Part shown: piece after piece, positions 1-8,679 of the stretch
Layout of the letters: each line of letters starts with the position of its first letter
Position numbering within the stretch: position 1 is the stretch's first letter
Assembly: GCF_040438885.1 (NCBI RefSeq)
Contig: NZ_CP159218.1
Span: 2,604,001-2,668,000, forward strand
Direction of reading: 5' to 3'
Origin: Nakamurella sp. A5-74
GTDB lineage: Bacteria; Actinomycetota; Actinomycetes; Mycobacteriales; Nakamurellaceae
Length of the DNA: 64,000 nucleotides
The notes under the pieces: model-generated
Told to the model about the DNA's origin: nothing
Database searches by the model: none
The model's input: only the letters and a program-made list of their open reading frames with translations
Position numbers and translations under genes: made by a program

Positions 1-100
1 GGTCACATGACTCCTTCGTCCGACACATTCTCCAGCGGTTGCCGAAGATCCGGTGAGCTCGATCCTGCCAGGTCGGTGACCGGCTGTCCGGCAGTCGGAC

Positions 101-1210
101 TCAGACCTCGGCCGCGGCGAGCTGACCGCAGGCGGCGGCAATCTCCTGACCGCGGGTGTCGCGCACGGTGCAGGTGACGCCCTGGGCGCGGACCCGGCGG
201 ACGAACTCCTCCTCGACCGGCTTCGGTGAGGCGTCCCACTCCGACCCGGGGGTGGGGTTCAGCGGGATCAGGTTGACGTGCACCAGCGGGCCGAACTCGC
301 GCTGCAGCAGCGCGCCGAGCATGTCGGCCCGCCACGGCTGATCGTTGATATCCCTGATCAGCGCGTACTCGATCGACAGCCGCCGCCCGGTGGCGTCGAC
401 GTAGCGACGCGCGGCGGCCAGCACCTCGCCGATGTTCCAGCGGTCGTTGATCGGGACCAGCGTGTTGCGCAGCTCGTCGTCGGGGCAGTGCAGCGAAACG
501 GCCAGCCGGACCGGGATCTTCTCGGCTGTCAGCTTGTCGATCGCGGGCACCAGGCCCACCGTCGAGACGGTGATCGAGCGGGCCGAGATGCCGATACCGT
601 GCGGACCGGGCGCGCTGATCTGGCGGACGGCCTCGATCACCCGCGGATAGTTCGCCATCGGCTCCCCCATCCCCATGAAGACGATGTTCGACAGCCGACC
701 GGGACCGCCCAGCACGCCGTCCCGGGTGGACGCCGCAGCAAGCCGCACCTGCTCGACGATCTCGCCGACGGACAGGTTGCGTTGCAGGCCGCCCTGGCCG
801 GTGGCGCAGAACGGGCACGCCATTCCGCAGCCGGCCTGCGAGGAGACGCAGAGCGTCACCCGCTCCGGGTACCGCATCAGGACGGACTCGATGAGCGTGC
901 CGTCGTGCGCGCGCCAGAGCGTCTTGCGGGTGTCGCCGTCGTCGCAGGCGATGGAGCGGACCTCGGTCAACAGCTCGGGCAGCAGGGCATCGACGAACTC
1001 CTGCCGGCCGGCGGCCGGCAGATCGGTCATGTCCTGCGCCGAGCGGGTCAGGCCGCCGTAGTAGTGCCGCGTCAGCTGGTCGGCCCGGAACGGCGGCTGG
1101 CCGGCCGCCTGCACGGCGTTCCTACGGCCCTGCTCGTCCAGATCGGCGAGGTGCGTCGGCGGCTTGCCACGCCGGGGAGCGGTGAACACGAGTGGGAGTG
1201 ATTTCGTCAT
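101..1210 (-). CDS. rlmN: 23S rRNA/tRNA adenine-C2 methyltransferase RlmN
   Basis: Radical-SAM enzyme that methylates C2 of A2503 in 23S rRNA (and A37 of some tRNAs), affecting translational fidelity in the cytoplasm. The 369-aa protein has the family length. The iron-sulphur CxxxCxxC motif is at Cys128/132/135, and the methyl-carrying cysteine near the C-terminus is at about Cys347 in [10 protein letters not shown]. The GxGEP-type motif ([10 protein letters not shown]) and the conserved FMGMGE context are present. It is leftward and monocistronic here, and nothing recognisable lies in the 100 bases downstream. Identification is secure from the motifs. Confidence 0.96.
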   Translation of the reverse strand: MTKSLPLVFTAPRRGKPPTHLADLDEQGRRNAVQAAGQPPFRADQLTRHYYGGLTRSAQDMTDLPAAGRQEFVDALLPELLTEVRSIACDDGDTRKTLWRAHDGTLIESVLMRYPERVTLCVSSQAGCGMACPFCATGQGGLQRNLSVGEIVEQVRLAAASTRDGVLGGPGRLSNIVFMGMGEPMANYPRVIEAVRQISAPGPHGIGISARSITVSTVGLVPAIDKLTAEKIPVRLAVSLHCPDDELRNTLVPINDRWNIGEVLAAARRYVDATGRRLSIEYALIRDINDQPWRADMLGALLQREFGPLVHVNLIPLNPTPGSEWDASPKPVEEEFVRRVRAQGVTCTVRDTRGQEIAAACGQLAAAEV

Positions 1211-1286
1211 GACGTCTTCATTGTCCCACGAGCTGCGGTCGGTCCGGGTTGCTCGCGAGCTGGGCGGTGACGCAGCCGGATACGCG

Positions 1287-1496
1287 TCAGTCGCCTCGGG
1301 GCCCGAGCGTCGAGGTGAGTGCGGGGAGCATCAGGAACAGCCAGGACCACGCCCACCCGTCGAAGGCGAAGCCACAGACCATCATCAGCACGAATCCCAG
1401 CGTTCCGGCGACGGGGGTGAACCTGTTGAGGCCGGCCTCACCGCGCGCGACGCGGTCGGGCCCGCGGTCCCGACCGAGCGATGTCGCAGTGCTCAC
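1287..1496 (-). CDS. small hypothetical membrane protein
   Basis: I do not recognise the family. The 69-aa product has a short polar N-terminus followed by two closely spaced hydrophobic stretches ([15 protein letters not shown] and [13 protein letters not shown]), so it is probably a two-helix membrane hairpin. I chose the GTG at 1494-1496; the frame is open to an ATG at 1583, but that extension is made of the dispersed repeat at 1557-1598 and is unlikely to be protein. The ribosome site is weak. It follows rlmN's start in the same direction with a 76-base gap. Confidence 0.5.
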   Translation of the reverse strand: MSTATSLGRDRGPDRVARGEAGLNRFTPVAGTLGFVLMMVCGFAFDGWAWSWLFLMLPALTSTLGPRGD

Positions 1497-1556
1497 CCTG
1501 CGATGGTGCCAGTCACCGCTTCGTCCGGGGGCCCCGACCCGCGTGGTCGCCGCTGA

Positions 1557-1598
1557 GGGGATCTCGTCTCGTTCGTCCCTCACTCGCTCGATCGCCGG
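1557..1598 (-). repeat. dispersed intergenic repeat, inverted single copy
   Basis: The minus strand carries the same GATCGAGCGAG...GACGAGATC core as the five-copy array at 13.67-14.10 kb. It lies between the divergent small membrane gene and the glycosylase. It is one of three locations of this repeat in the window. Confidence 0.7.
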
Positions 1599-1636
1599 CG
1601 GGAGCTCCGTCGGAGGCCGGACCTATTCTCGGGTCC

Positions 1637-2590
1637 ATGGTGGAGCAGGTGCGGACGTGGCGGCCCGGGTGGCCGTGTGCCGTCGGCCCGACGCTGCGCA
1701 TCCTGCGCCGTGGGGCGGGTGATCCGACCTACCGCACCGTGGACGGTGCGCTCTGGCGCGGCATCCGGACACCGGACGGTCCCGCTGCACTGCGGATCGT
1801 CGAGCATCCCGACCGCGGCGAGGTCGAGGGAACGGCGTGGGGTCCCGGTGCCCCCTGGGTGCTCGAGTCGCTGCCCGCGATGCTCGGCGCCGAGGACGAC
1901 GTGAGCGGGTTCGAGCCGCGGCACCCTGTGCTCGTGGAGGCCCACCGCCGACATCCGCACTGGCGGGTGACGCGGACCGGGCTGGTCATGGAGGCGCTGG
2001 TCCCCGCGGTGCTGGAGCAGAAGGTGACCGGCAAGGAGGCCTTCGCAGGGTTCCGCGCTCTGGTGTACCGGTTCGGCGAGCGGGCACCGGGGCCGGGCGG
2101 CGAGCTGGGGGTGTGGGTGCAGCCGGCCCCCACCGACCTCCGGATGATCCCGTCCTGGGACTGGCTGCGGATGGGCGTCGACCCTGCGCACTCCCGACGG
2201 CTGTTGACCGTGGCCGCCCGAGCCGGCGCGCTGGAACGCGGCGGTGTACTCGGCCCCGAGGAGCTGGATCGCCGGCTGCGTTCGCTGCCGGGGATCGGGG
2301 TGTGGACCTCCGCCGAGGTGCGATTCCGCGCCCTGGGCGACGCCGACGCCGTGAGCTTCAGCGACTACCACGTCGGCAAGAACATCACCTGGGCCCTCAC
2401 CGGCGAGATCGACGGCGACGACGATCGGCTGGCTGCGCTGCTGGAGCCCTGGCGACCGCATCGTCATCGGGTGCAGCGCTTGATCGAGCTGGCCGGCCTC
2501 TCCCGGCCCCGCCGCGGACCGCGGATGACGCTGCCGACCCACCTGCCGGCCGACCGATGGGCGCAGCCGGGGATGCACCGACCACGATGA
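1637..2590 (+). CDS. AlkA-type DNA-3-methyladenine glycosylase (HhH-GPD)
   Basis: Base-excision repair glycosylase that removes alkylated bases from DNA. The 317-aa protein carries the helix-hairpin-helix LRSLPGIGVWTSAEV followed about 25 residues later by SFSDYHVGKN, whose Asp is in the position of the catalytic Asp of HhH-GPD enzymes. The central EALVPAVLEQKVTGKEA segment matches the conserved first helix of the domain. The ATG at 1637 is preferred over the upstream in-frame ATG at 1481 because the extra 52 residues are repeat-derived and Arg/Pro-rich. A distinct Tag-type glycosylase is at 37.8 kb, so the genome has at least two alkylation-repair glycosylases. Confidence 0.85.
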   Translation: MVEQVRTWRPGWPCAVGPTLRILRRGAGDPTYRTVDGALWRGIRTPDGPAALRIVEHPDRGEVEGTAWGPGAPWVLESLPAMLGAEDDVSGFEPRHPVLVEAHRRHPHWRVTRTGLVMEALVPAVLEQKVTGKEAFAGFRALVYRFGERAPGPGGELGVWVQPAPTDLRMIPSWDWLRMGVDPAHSRRLLTVAARAGALERGGVLGPEELDRRLRSLPGIGVWTSAEVRFRALGDADAVSFSDYHVGKNITWALTGEIDGDDDRLAALLEPWRPHRHRVQRLIELAGLSRPRRGPRMTLPTHLPADRWAQPGMHRPR

Positions 2591-2630
2591 CTGTCGGCCT
2601 TCGGGCATCGGTGTCCAGGTGCTCGGTCGG

Positions 2631-3524
2631 TCAGGCCAATGGGAGCGGCCCTGATCCCAGGCCGACCACCGACGATGTCAACTGTTGTCCCGCCGGCGCC
2701 ACCACATCACAGAACCAGGTCGGGCCGAACGGACCTGGAAGCATGCCGGAGTGGATCGACAGGCCGGAGCTGGAGAAAGCCGCGGAACCGGCGCCCGCAC
2801 CGACGACGGTGTGCGCGAAGCCGGTGCAGCTCGGAACTCCCCGCGGCTCGTCGGCGGTGCCGATGCGTTCGCTGCCGTGCGGTTGTGCGCAACCGATCGC
2901 CTCCTGCTTTCCGGTGAGACACCACCGCGGGGCCGCGGATGCTGCCGGGATCATCGTGTCCGACAGCGTGAACACTGCCGGCGGCAGTCCGTAGGGAACC
3001 TCGATCAGGACGCAGGCGACGAAGTCCAGCGCGCCGTCGCCCGTGCGCACCATCGAGGCGCGGCGGTCGCCGTGGATCGTGGTCCAGCCCGACGGGGATT
3101 GCTCGGGAAAGAACTCGGCCATGGGATCGGCTGCAGCAGTGCACTTCTGCTGAACCTGCCGGTCGTCGATCGCCGCCAGCCGCCACGCATCCACCACCTG
3201 ACCCTGGTGCGCAGTGCTGCACGAAGTGCCGGCGATGCTGCCCGGAAGGACCGGCAGCGGGAACTGCGGCAGGGCAACGATCACGGCCGGCGGGTCGGCG
3301 ACGTCGACCTGCCAGGTCAGGCACTCACCCGGAGCGGGCAGGGGCAGCTCGACGCGCGCAGATCCGATCCCGGTCGACGCCCGCTCCCGTGCTCCCGCCG
3401 GTACTGCGACCACCAGCGCCACCGCCAGCAGGATCACCGGGCCCCACCGGCGCGAGATGTGCCGCGTCGTCGGTGGTGTCCGTTCCGGCAGCTCTTCGAT
3501 CCGCCAGCCAGTTGTGTTGCTCAT
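2631..3524 (-). CDS. membrane-anchored eight-Cys protein, septum-formation-domain-like (paralogue 3)
   Basis: Third gene of a leftward run of three paralogues. The 297-aa protein has a short cytoplasmic N-terminus, one transmembrane helix at about residues 28-45 and an extracellular region. There, two similar modules follow one another: GECL...C..AHQGQV and WCL...GC.QPH..ER.G...C...A..VVG. The Cys/His spacing resembles the actinobacterial septum-formation domain (C...C..PH..E...G...C...VG), here apparently duplicated; this is inference from pattern, not from a search. All eight cysteines align with the two neighbours, so disulphides are likely. The start at 3524 fits the paralogue alignment. 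The gap to the upstream paralogue is 16 bases, consistent with one operon. Confidence 0.75.
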   Translation of the reverse strand: MSNTTGWRIEELPERTPPTTRHISRRWGPVILLAVALVVAVPAGARERASTGIGSARVELPLPAPGECLTWQVDVADPPAVIVALPQFPLPVLPGSIAGTSCSTAHQGQVVDAWRLAAIDDRQVQQKCTAAADPMAEFFPEQSPSGWTTIHGDRRASMVRTGDGALDFVACVLIEVPYGLPPAVFTLSDTMIPAASAAPRWCLTGKQEAIGCAQPHGSERIGTADEPRGVPSCTGFAHTVVGAGAGSAAFSSSGLSIHSGMLPGPFGPTWFCDVVAPAGQQLTSSVVGLGSGPLPLA

Positions 3525-3540
3525 CCGGTCTCCGTCCGCC

Positions 3541-4533
3541 TCAGCGCAACGGGAGCGGACGTTCGCCCAACCCGACGACGGTGTCGACCAGCTGCCGACC
3601 GCTGGGCGCGATGACGTCGCACAGCAGGAAGGTGACGTCCGCGCTCCCACCCAGGGTCTCCTCGGTGGTCGCGCCGACGTGGGTCGTCAACACCCCGGGC
3701 CCCGGGATGCCGGAGACCCATTCCTCCGCGCCGACCACTGAGCGGGCGCGGTCCTCACAGCTGCTCGTCGGCGTCACCCGTGGCCCATCGGTGGAGAAGA
3801 TCCCCACCCGCTCGAAGGTGTGCGGTTGCTGACATCCGGTGCTGCGGCGCTGGTCGTCCAGACACCAGGAAACGGTGGCGTCCTCGGGAACGTCCGCGCC
3901 CTGCCGGCCCCGGTCCGCGAGAGCCCGGTCGATGCTCAACAGGCTGTACCGACCGGAGTCCCAGCGCAAGATCGAGGCGCAGGCCGTGAAGTCCAGCAGC
4001 GTGGGCCCGCCGGTCACCACGACGTTCGAGCGGCTGATCACCGGGACGCTCCAGTCCGTCAAGGCCCGGTCTGCTGCCGGGTGGCCCGCCTCCCAGACCG
4101 CCGACACCCTCGGACACCGGCCGGGCTCCGCTGCGCGGTCGACCGTTCCCGGCCGCCAGGTGGACAGCACCTGTCCCTGGTGCACCTGCCGGCAGCCGAC
4201 GACAGCCACCGTTCCGGCCGCGGGAGTCAACGGCGCTGCCGGGTCGACGCTCCAGCGCAGACAGCTGCCGACCGCGGGCAGGGCCGTCGACGGGGCCGCG
4301 CTCCCCTGTCCCGCCGTGTGTCGCGGTCTGCTCCCGGCCACGCCGGTGAGACCCAGCAGGACAGCGAGCAGCAGCGCGAGGCCGACCGCACGACGCGGCG
4401 CGGCGTCCCGCACCGGTTCGGCGCCCGGCACGGGTTCGGTGTCCGGCGGGAGGTCGACGATGTGGCGTGCCGGTCCCGTCGCCCGGGACGGTCCGGTCCC
4501 CGGGGGTGACTCAGCCCAGCGGGAGCGGTGCAT
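3541..4533 (-). CDS. membrane-anchored eight-Cys protein, septum-formation-domain-like (paralogue 2)
   Basis: Middle member of the tandem trio, 330 aa. It has an acidic/Pro N-terminus, a transmembrane helix at about 49-67 (VGLALLLAVLLGLTGVAG), then the same architecture as its neighbours: SCLRW, GC..VHQGQVLSTWR, DFTAC, WCLDD, GCQQPHTFERVG, SC...A..VVGA and a terminal LCDVIAPSGRQLVDTVVGL. Its ATG overlaps the end of the upstream paralogue by 23 bases, implying coupling. No other start codon lies closer to the region that aligns with the neighbour's N-terminus. The function is unknown; an extracytoplasmic binding or structural role is plausible. Confidence 0.75.
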   Translation of the reverse strand: MHRSRWAESPPGTGPSRATGPARHIVDLPPDTEPVPGAEPVRDAAPRRAVGLALLLAVLLGLTGVAGSRPRHTAGQGSAAPSTALPAVGSCLRWSVDPAAPLTPAAGTVAVVGCRQVHQGQVLSTWRPGTVDRAAEPGRCPRVSAVWEAGHPAADRALTDWSVPVISRSNVVVTGGPTLLDFTACASILRWDSGRYSLLSIDRALADRGRQGADVPEDATVSWCLDDQRRSTGCQQPHTFERVGIFSTDGPRVTPTSSCEDRARSVVGAEEWVSGIPGPGVLTTHVGATTEETLGGSADVTFLLCDVIAPSGRQLVDTVVGLGERPLPLR

Positions 4534-5407
4534 CGCCCAACCCGACGACAGTTCCGACCATTGCCCGGCCGACCGGCGCCACGACGTCGCAGAACGCCCG
4601 CGGCAGGTCGATGAGCGCCCCCTGCCCGGTGCGGACCTCGCGGACGGTCAAAGCATCCGGTCCGCTGAACGCTCCCGCGGACCCGACCACCGCGACGGCG
4701 TAGTCGAAACAGCTGTGCCGAGGTCCACTCAGGCCCGCGTACCCACCGGGAGCGAAGGTGCCGACGCGCTCCACGGGGTGCAGCTGATGGCAGCCGACAC
4801 CGAGGCCGCCGGCGTCCAGACACTGACGAGCGGACCTCAGCTGGGTGGTTGCGTCCGCGGTCGGGTTCAGTGCGAACTCGGAGGACTCCGACAGCAGCAC
4901 TCGTGGCGGATCGGTCCCCCGAGCGATCACCACACAGGCGAGGAAGTCCACCGCCTCCACACCGGACGTGATGACCGTCGTCGAGTAGGCCAGCGAGCCG
5001 CCGTCCCAGTCCGTCGACATCATCGACACGCTCCAGCCCTGGTCCCGACGGGAGCAGCCGGCCTCGATGCTCGAGGACGACGGCTGGGCACCGATCCGCC
5101 AGGCCTGCAACACCTGGCCCTGGTGCAGGTCGTCGCAGCCGATGATCCGGACGGTGCCCGGCACCGGAACGGTCTGGCTCGCAGGATCGGTGTCCCAGCG
5201 CAGACAGTTGCCCTCGACCGGCAGCTGGGCCCGAGGACCGGATGCCGGAGACCCGCCGATCGTCCTGTTACGAGACCCGGCGACCGCGGCGAGCCCCAGC
5301 GCGATCGAAACCAGCAACGCGACCCCCAACCAGGCCGGAACCCTGCGCCGCGGACGGGCAGGAACCTCGTCCGGCAGGTCGACGATGACGGGGCCGCGGG
5401 GGTCCAT
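4511..5407 (-). CDS. membrane-anchored eight-Cys protein, septum-formation-domain-like (paralogue 1)
   Basis: First gene of the trio, 298 aa. The start at 5407 is supported by a strong GGAGGA ribosome site. The N-terminus MDPRGPVIVDLPDEVPARPR precedes a transmembrane helix (about 25-42), then the extracellular modules NCLRW...GC..LHQGQVLQAWR and QCLD...GCHQLHPVERVGTF...C..YAVAVVG, ending FCDVVAPVGRAMVGTVVGL. The signature segments are nearly identical in all three paralogues while the intervening sequence diverges strongly. That pattern suggests old duplications under constraint on the Cys/His framework. The promoter probably lies in the 298-base divergent gap upstream, shared with the MOSC gene. 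Confidence 0.77.
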   Translation of the reverse strand: MDPRGPVIVDLPDEVPARPRRRVPAWLGVALLVSIALGLAAVAGSRNRTIGGSPASGPRAQLPVEGNCLRWDTDPASQTVPVPGTVRIIGCDDLHQGQVLQAWRIGAQPSSSSIEAGCSRRDQGWSVSMMSTDWDGGSLAYSTTVITSGVEAVDFLACVVIARGTDPPRVLLSESSEFALNPTADATTQLRSARQCLDAGGLGVGCHQLHPVERVGTFAPGGYAGLSGPRHSCFDYAVAVVGSAGAFSGPDALTVREVRTGQGALIDLPRAFCDVVAPVGRAMVGTVVGLGDAPLPLG

Positions 5408-5705
5408 CCGAGTCCTCCTCGCGTCGCACTTCTCTGTTGAGCGCCGCAGAGAATGGTGCGCTCCGGGCGGCGACGGAGACGCGACCTGCAAGGTACCCCG
5501 ATACCCCTCCACCCACTCAGCTGCGCCCGGCCCGGTCCAGACCCGACGAGTCGGTGCCCCGGGCCGGTCGGGTCGGCCCTTGCCCTGCGGGATCGACACC
5601 CGAACCGCTGACACCCATCCGGGTGCTTCCGCAGGCTGTTGCCCCAGCGCCGCCCGACACCGAAGCCGATCGACACGTCGACGCCTGTGCTGGGAGACTG
5701 CCCGG

Positions 5706-6395
5706 ATGCCGGTGTCCAACGTCCTGTCCGTGAACCTGGGTCGCGCCGAGGTGTCCGCCGCGTCCCGCAAGGGTGTGACCGGCATCGACAAGATCCCCAC
5801 CTCCGTGTCCGTCGGAGTGCAGGATCCCGGTCGGAAAGGTCTGGGCGGCAGCGGGTTGGCCGGCGACACCGTCTGCGACCTGGGTCATCACGGTGGCAGC
5901 GACCAGGCCGTGTACGCCTACGCGAGGGAGGACCTCGACGGCTGGCAGCGGCAGCTCGGGCGTGACCTGCGCAACGGTCAGTTCGGCGAGAACCTGACGA
6001 CGATCGGCGTCGAGATCACCCACGCCCTGCTGGGCGAGGTGTGGGCCGTCGGCGCACAGCTGAAGTTGCAGGTGACGGTGCCGCGGGTGCCGTGTCGGAC
6101 CTTCGCTGCCTTCCTGCACGAACGCGGCTGGGTGCGACGGTTCGCGGAGGCGGGCACCACGGGCACCTACCTGCGGGTCCTGGTCCCCGGTCCGGTGCGC
6201 GCCGGGGACACCGTCGCCGTGCTCGAGCGCCCCGATCACGGCGTCACGGTGCGGACGGCCTTCCGGGCGTTCACCACCCGACCGGAGCTGCTGGCCGAGC
6301 TGGCGCGCGTCCCGACGCTGGGTTCCGAGGCCAGGGCGATGGTCGAGCGTCGTGCACCTCTGACCTTCGACGCAGACGCCGACGCACACGCATGA
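5706..6395 (+). CDS. MOSC domain protein (YiiM-like)
   Basis: MOSC proteins bind molybdenum cofactor-type ligands, and the YiiM branch is linked to detoxification of N-hydroxylated bases such as 6-hydroxylaminopurine. The 229-aa protein shows the family landmarks: VCDLGHHGGSDQAVYAYAR, FGENLTT, and PRVPCRTFAAFL with the conserved Cys. Its length matches YiiM. The stop codon overlaps the glycerate kinase start (ATGA), so the two are translationally coupled although no obvious pathway links them. Confidence 0.88.
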   Translation: MPVSNVLSVNLGRAEVSAASRKGVTGIDKIPTSVSVGVQDPGRKGLGGSGLAGDTVCDLGHHGGSDQAVYAYAREDLDGWQRQLGRDLRNGQFGENLTTIGVEITHALLGEVWAVGAQLKLQVTVPRVPCRTFAAFLHERGWVRRFAEAGTTGTYLRVLVPGPVRAGDTVAVLERPDHGVTVRTAFRAFTTRPELLAELARVPTLGSEARAMVERRAPLTFDADADAHA

Positions 6396-7537
6396 GCGCC
6401 GACACCGACACCGCAACCGGGCCGCGCACGGTCGTCATCGCGCCGGACTCCTTCAAGGGATCGATGTCCGCCGCGCAGGCCTGCACCGCGATCGCCGCCG
6501 GCTGGCACAGCGCCAGACCGCAGGACGACGTCCGGTGCGTGCCGTTGGCGGACGGCGGGGAAGGTACCGCGGACGCGATCCGCGATGCGACCTCCGGCAG
6601 CCGCTCGATCGGCTGCGCGGTGACCGGACCGGACGGCCGGGATCTGACGGCCGCCTGGGTGTTGCTGCCCGACGGCACTGCGGTGGTGGAACTCGCGGTC
6701 GCCTCGGGCCTGCCGCTGCTGGCGCGCGCGGATCCGTCGGGGGCGCAGACGATCGGCTTCGGACAACTGCTGCGGGCCGCAACGCTCCACCCCGACACCC
6801 GTCGGATCGTCGCGACCGTCGGCGGATCGGCCTCCACCGACGGTGGCACCGGCGCCCTCCGAGCGCTCGGCGCGCGATTCCTGGACGCCTCGGGCGCCGA
6901 GCTGCCTCCCGGCGGCGGGCCGCTGACCGAGCTCGTCGCAGTGGACACCTCGGAGCTCATCGCGCCGCCGCCCGGCGGGATCGAGGTGCTCAGCGACGTC
7001 ACCTCGCCCCTCACCGGAACCCACGGTGCAGCAACCGTTTTCGGGCCACAGAAGGGGGCGGACGCCGATGGGGTGGCGTTGCTGGACGCGGCGCTGACCC
7101 AGCTGGCGGCGGTGATCGGTGGCGCTCCGGACGCAGCGGGAGCCGGGGCCGCCGGTGGCAGCGCGTTCGGGCTCGCCACGCTCTGGGGCGCTCGGTTGCG
7201 GCCCGGCGCACCGGCGGTCGCGGAGATCGTCGGGTTGGCCGACGCGCTCGTCGGCGCCGATCTGGTGATCACCGGCGAGGGTCGGTTCGACGAGCAGTCG
7301 TTGCGCGGCAAAGTGGTCGGGCATGTGGTCGACAGCGCACGGTGCCCGGTGGCGCTGCTGGCCGGCGGGATCCTGGACTCGGCCGAGATCGAGCTGGTGT
7401 TGGACGGTTTCGTGGCCACCGCGACCCTGGTCGGGCTCGCCGGGTCGCTCGACGCGGCACTCGACGACCCGCAGCACTGGGCGATGATCGGCGGAGAAGC
7501 GTTGGCAGACAGCGTGTTCGGTCGAACATCGAGCTGA
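6392..7537 (+). CDS. glycerate kinase (GarK/GlxK family)
   Basis: Phosphorylates D-glycerate with ATP, feeding glyoxylate/glycerate carbon into glycolysis. The 381-aa length is typical of the bacterial GK type I family. Visible motifs are IAPDSFKGSMSAAQA at the N-terminus, PLADGGEGT, and the C-terminal VITGEGRFDEQSLRGK. The G-rich central segment containing TVGGSASTDGGTG is also characteristic. The ATG overlaps the MOSC stop codon. The product (2- or 3-phosphoglycerate) cannot be decided from sequence alone. Confidence 0.93.
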   Translation: MSADTDTATGPRTVVIAPDSFKGSMSAAQACTAIAAGWHSARPQDDVRCVPLADGGEGTADAIRDATSGSRSIGCAVTGPDGRDLTAAWVLLPDGTAVVELAVASGLPLLARADPSGAQTIGFGQLLRAATLHPDTRRIVATVGGSASTDGGTGALRALGARFLDASGAELPPGGGPLTELVAVDTSELIAPPPGGIEVLSDVTSPLTGTHGAATVFGPQKGADADGVALLDAALTQLAAVIGGAPDAAGAGAAGGSAFGLATLWGARLRPGAPAVAEIVGLADALVGADLVITGEGRFDEQSLRGKVVGHVVDSARCPVALLAGGILDSAEIELVLDGFVATATLVGLAGSLDAALDDPQHWAMIGGEALADSVFGRTSS

Positions 7538-7552
7538 CCGCGCAGCTCGCGA

Positions 7553-7566
7553 CCGGGTGAACCCGG
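7553..7566. terminator. possible bidirectional hairpin between convergent genes
   Basis: CCGGG-TGAA-CCCGG forms a compact five-pair stem with a tetraloop between the convergent glycerate kinase and MiaE-like genes. There is no U tract, so a terminator role is only suggested by position. Confidence 0.3.
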
Positions 7567-7567
7567 C

Positions 7568-8296
7568 TCAGGCCAGCCCGAGCGACTTCATCCGCTCACC
7601 GTGCCCCATCTGCAGCCGGCGGAAGAGCGCCGCGATACCGGTCAGGTCGCCGGAGCCGGCGATGATGAGATCTGCCAGCGACTCGCGCTCGGCGATCACG
7701 TACTGGGCCTGGGTGAGCGCTTCCCCCAGCAGCCGACGACCCCACAAGGCCAGGGCGCCGGTCAACCGCGGGTCCTGCTGGCAGGCGCGCCGCACTTCCC
7801 GCACGGCGAACGCCGAGTGCCCGGTGTCGCCCAGCACGCCGAACACCAGGGCGCGGGACTCCGGGTCGAGCCATTCGGCGATCTCCCGGTAGAAGTCGGC
7901 GGCCAGTCCGTCGCCCACGTGTGCCTTGACCAGCGACTCCAGCCACGAGTGCGGGGCGGTCGAATCGTGGAAGGCGTCGAACGGCCGGGAGAAGGGCAGC
8001 ATCACGTCCTCGACGGCGATCCGGTGACCCCGCAGATAACCGGCCAAGGCCTGGAAATGTCCCATCTCGGCAGCTGCCATCTGGGCGAGCGCCACCCGTC
8101 CGGCGAGGGTCGGCGCGTAGCGCGCATCCGCGGCCATCCGGTCGAAGGCCGACAGCTCGCCGTAGGCGAGCACCCCGATCAGGTCGATGACGCCGGGCTC
8201 CGGCGGCGCGGTGGCCACCGCACTGCGGAGTTCCTCGTCCTGGACCTGTTCCGGACGATCGCCGTCTGCCGTCGGGTCGCCCTGGCTGCGCATCAT
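7568..8296 (-). CDS. ferritin-like diiron protein, MiaE-type tRNA hydroxylase family
   Basis: This is a four-helix-bundle protein of the MiaE_2 type. MiaE hydroxylates ms2i6A37 in tRNA, but the actinobacterial branch is not characterised to my knowledge. In the 242-aa sequence, candidate metal ligands occur in spaced helices: AYGELSAFDRM, AAAEMGHFQAL (ExxH), FYREIAEWL and GDTGHSAF/REV. The helicase lies divergently upstream. The same divergent pair (Rv3210c-Rv3211) occurs in M. tuberculosis, which supports the assignment. The substrate is inferred only. Confidence 0.75.
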   Translation of the reverse strand: MMRSQGDPTADGDRPEQVQDEELRSAVATAPPEPGVIDLIGVLAYGELSAFDRMAADARYAPTLAGRVALAQMAAAEMGHFQALAGYLRGHRIAVEDVMLPFSRPFDAFHDSTAPHSWLESLVKAHVGDGLAADFYREIAEWLDPESRALVFGVLGDTGHSAFAVREVRRACQQDPRLTGALALWGRRLLGEALTQAQYVIAERESLADLIIAGSGDLTGIAALFRRLQMGHGERMKSLGLA

Positions 8297-8298
8297 CG

Positions 8299-8679
8299 TG
8301 TGCGATCACCCTCCGTTGTTCCCTCGGCGTGCTGCATCATCTGCGACTCTGCGGGCTGACCCGAAGGCACCCACTCCGCGCCGGACCCGCCGCGAACGCG
8401 GTTCCGTCCTGCAGCGTAGTTCCACCGGGTAGACTGGGGCCCGCGGTGACTGGCCGCCGGTGCTTCACCGGTGAGTCCGCCGCAGGCCTCTCACAAGTCT
8501 GCGGGTGTCATCGCCGGGCGGCGGACACCATCTCCCGCCTCCCACGACAGTGTGCGCGCGACGCCACCGGGGCAGTGTCCCGGTCCTGCCACGAGATCTC
8601 CGCCGGTTCCCCCGGTCGGCCCTCCCAGCCGTTCGCGTGCGAGAGATGCTCACACCAGGCTTGGAGGCCTCAGCACCAC
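8299..8679 (+). promoter_or_regulatory. long leader region of the DEAD-box helicase
   Basis: About 380 bases separate the divergent MiaE-like gene from the helicase ATG at 8680, and no gene fits in them. A -10-like TAGACT at 8430-8435 would give a roughly 240-base 5' UTR. The presumed UTR contains two perfect inverted repeats: CCGGTG/CACCGG (8457-8462 with 8466-8471) and CCGCAG/CTGCGG (8480-8485 with 8499-8504). The ribosome site is GGAGG at 8663-8667. Structured leaders that couple expression to RNA remodelling are known for other RNA helicase genes; that role here is inference. Confidence 0.45.

Noticed and set aside
1-15. AGGAG followed by GTG on the minus strand, a possible leftward gene start at the window edge
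   Set aside because: Only two codons are in the window, so it cannot be supported.
3-818. Long minus-strand frame opposite part of rlmN's reading
   Set aside because: Arg/Pro/Ala-rich shadow of the rlmN gene caused by high GC; rlmN's motifs are in another frame.
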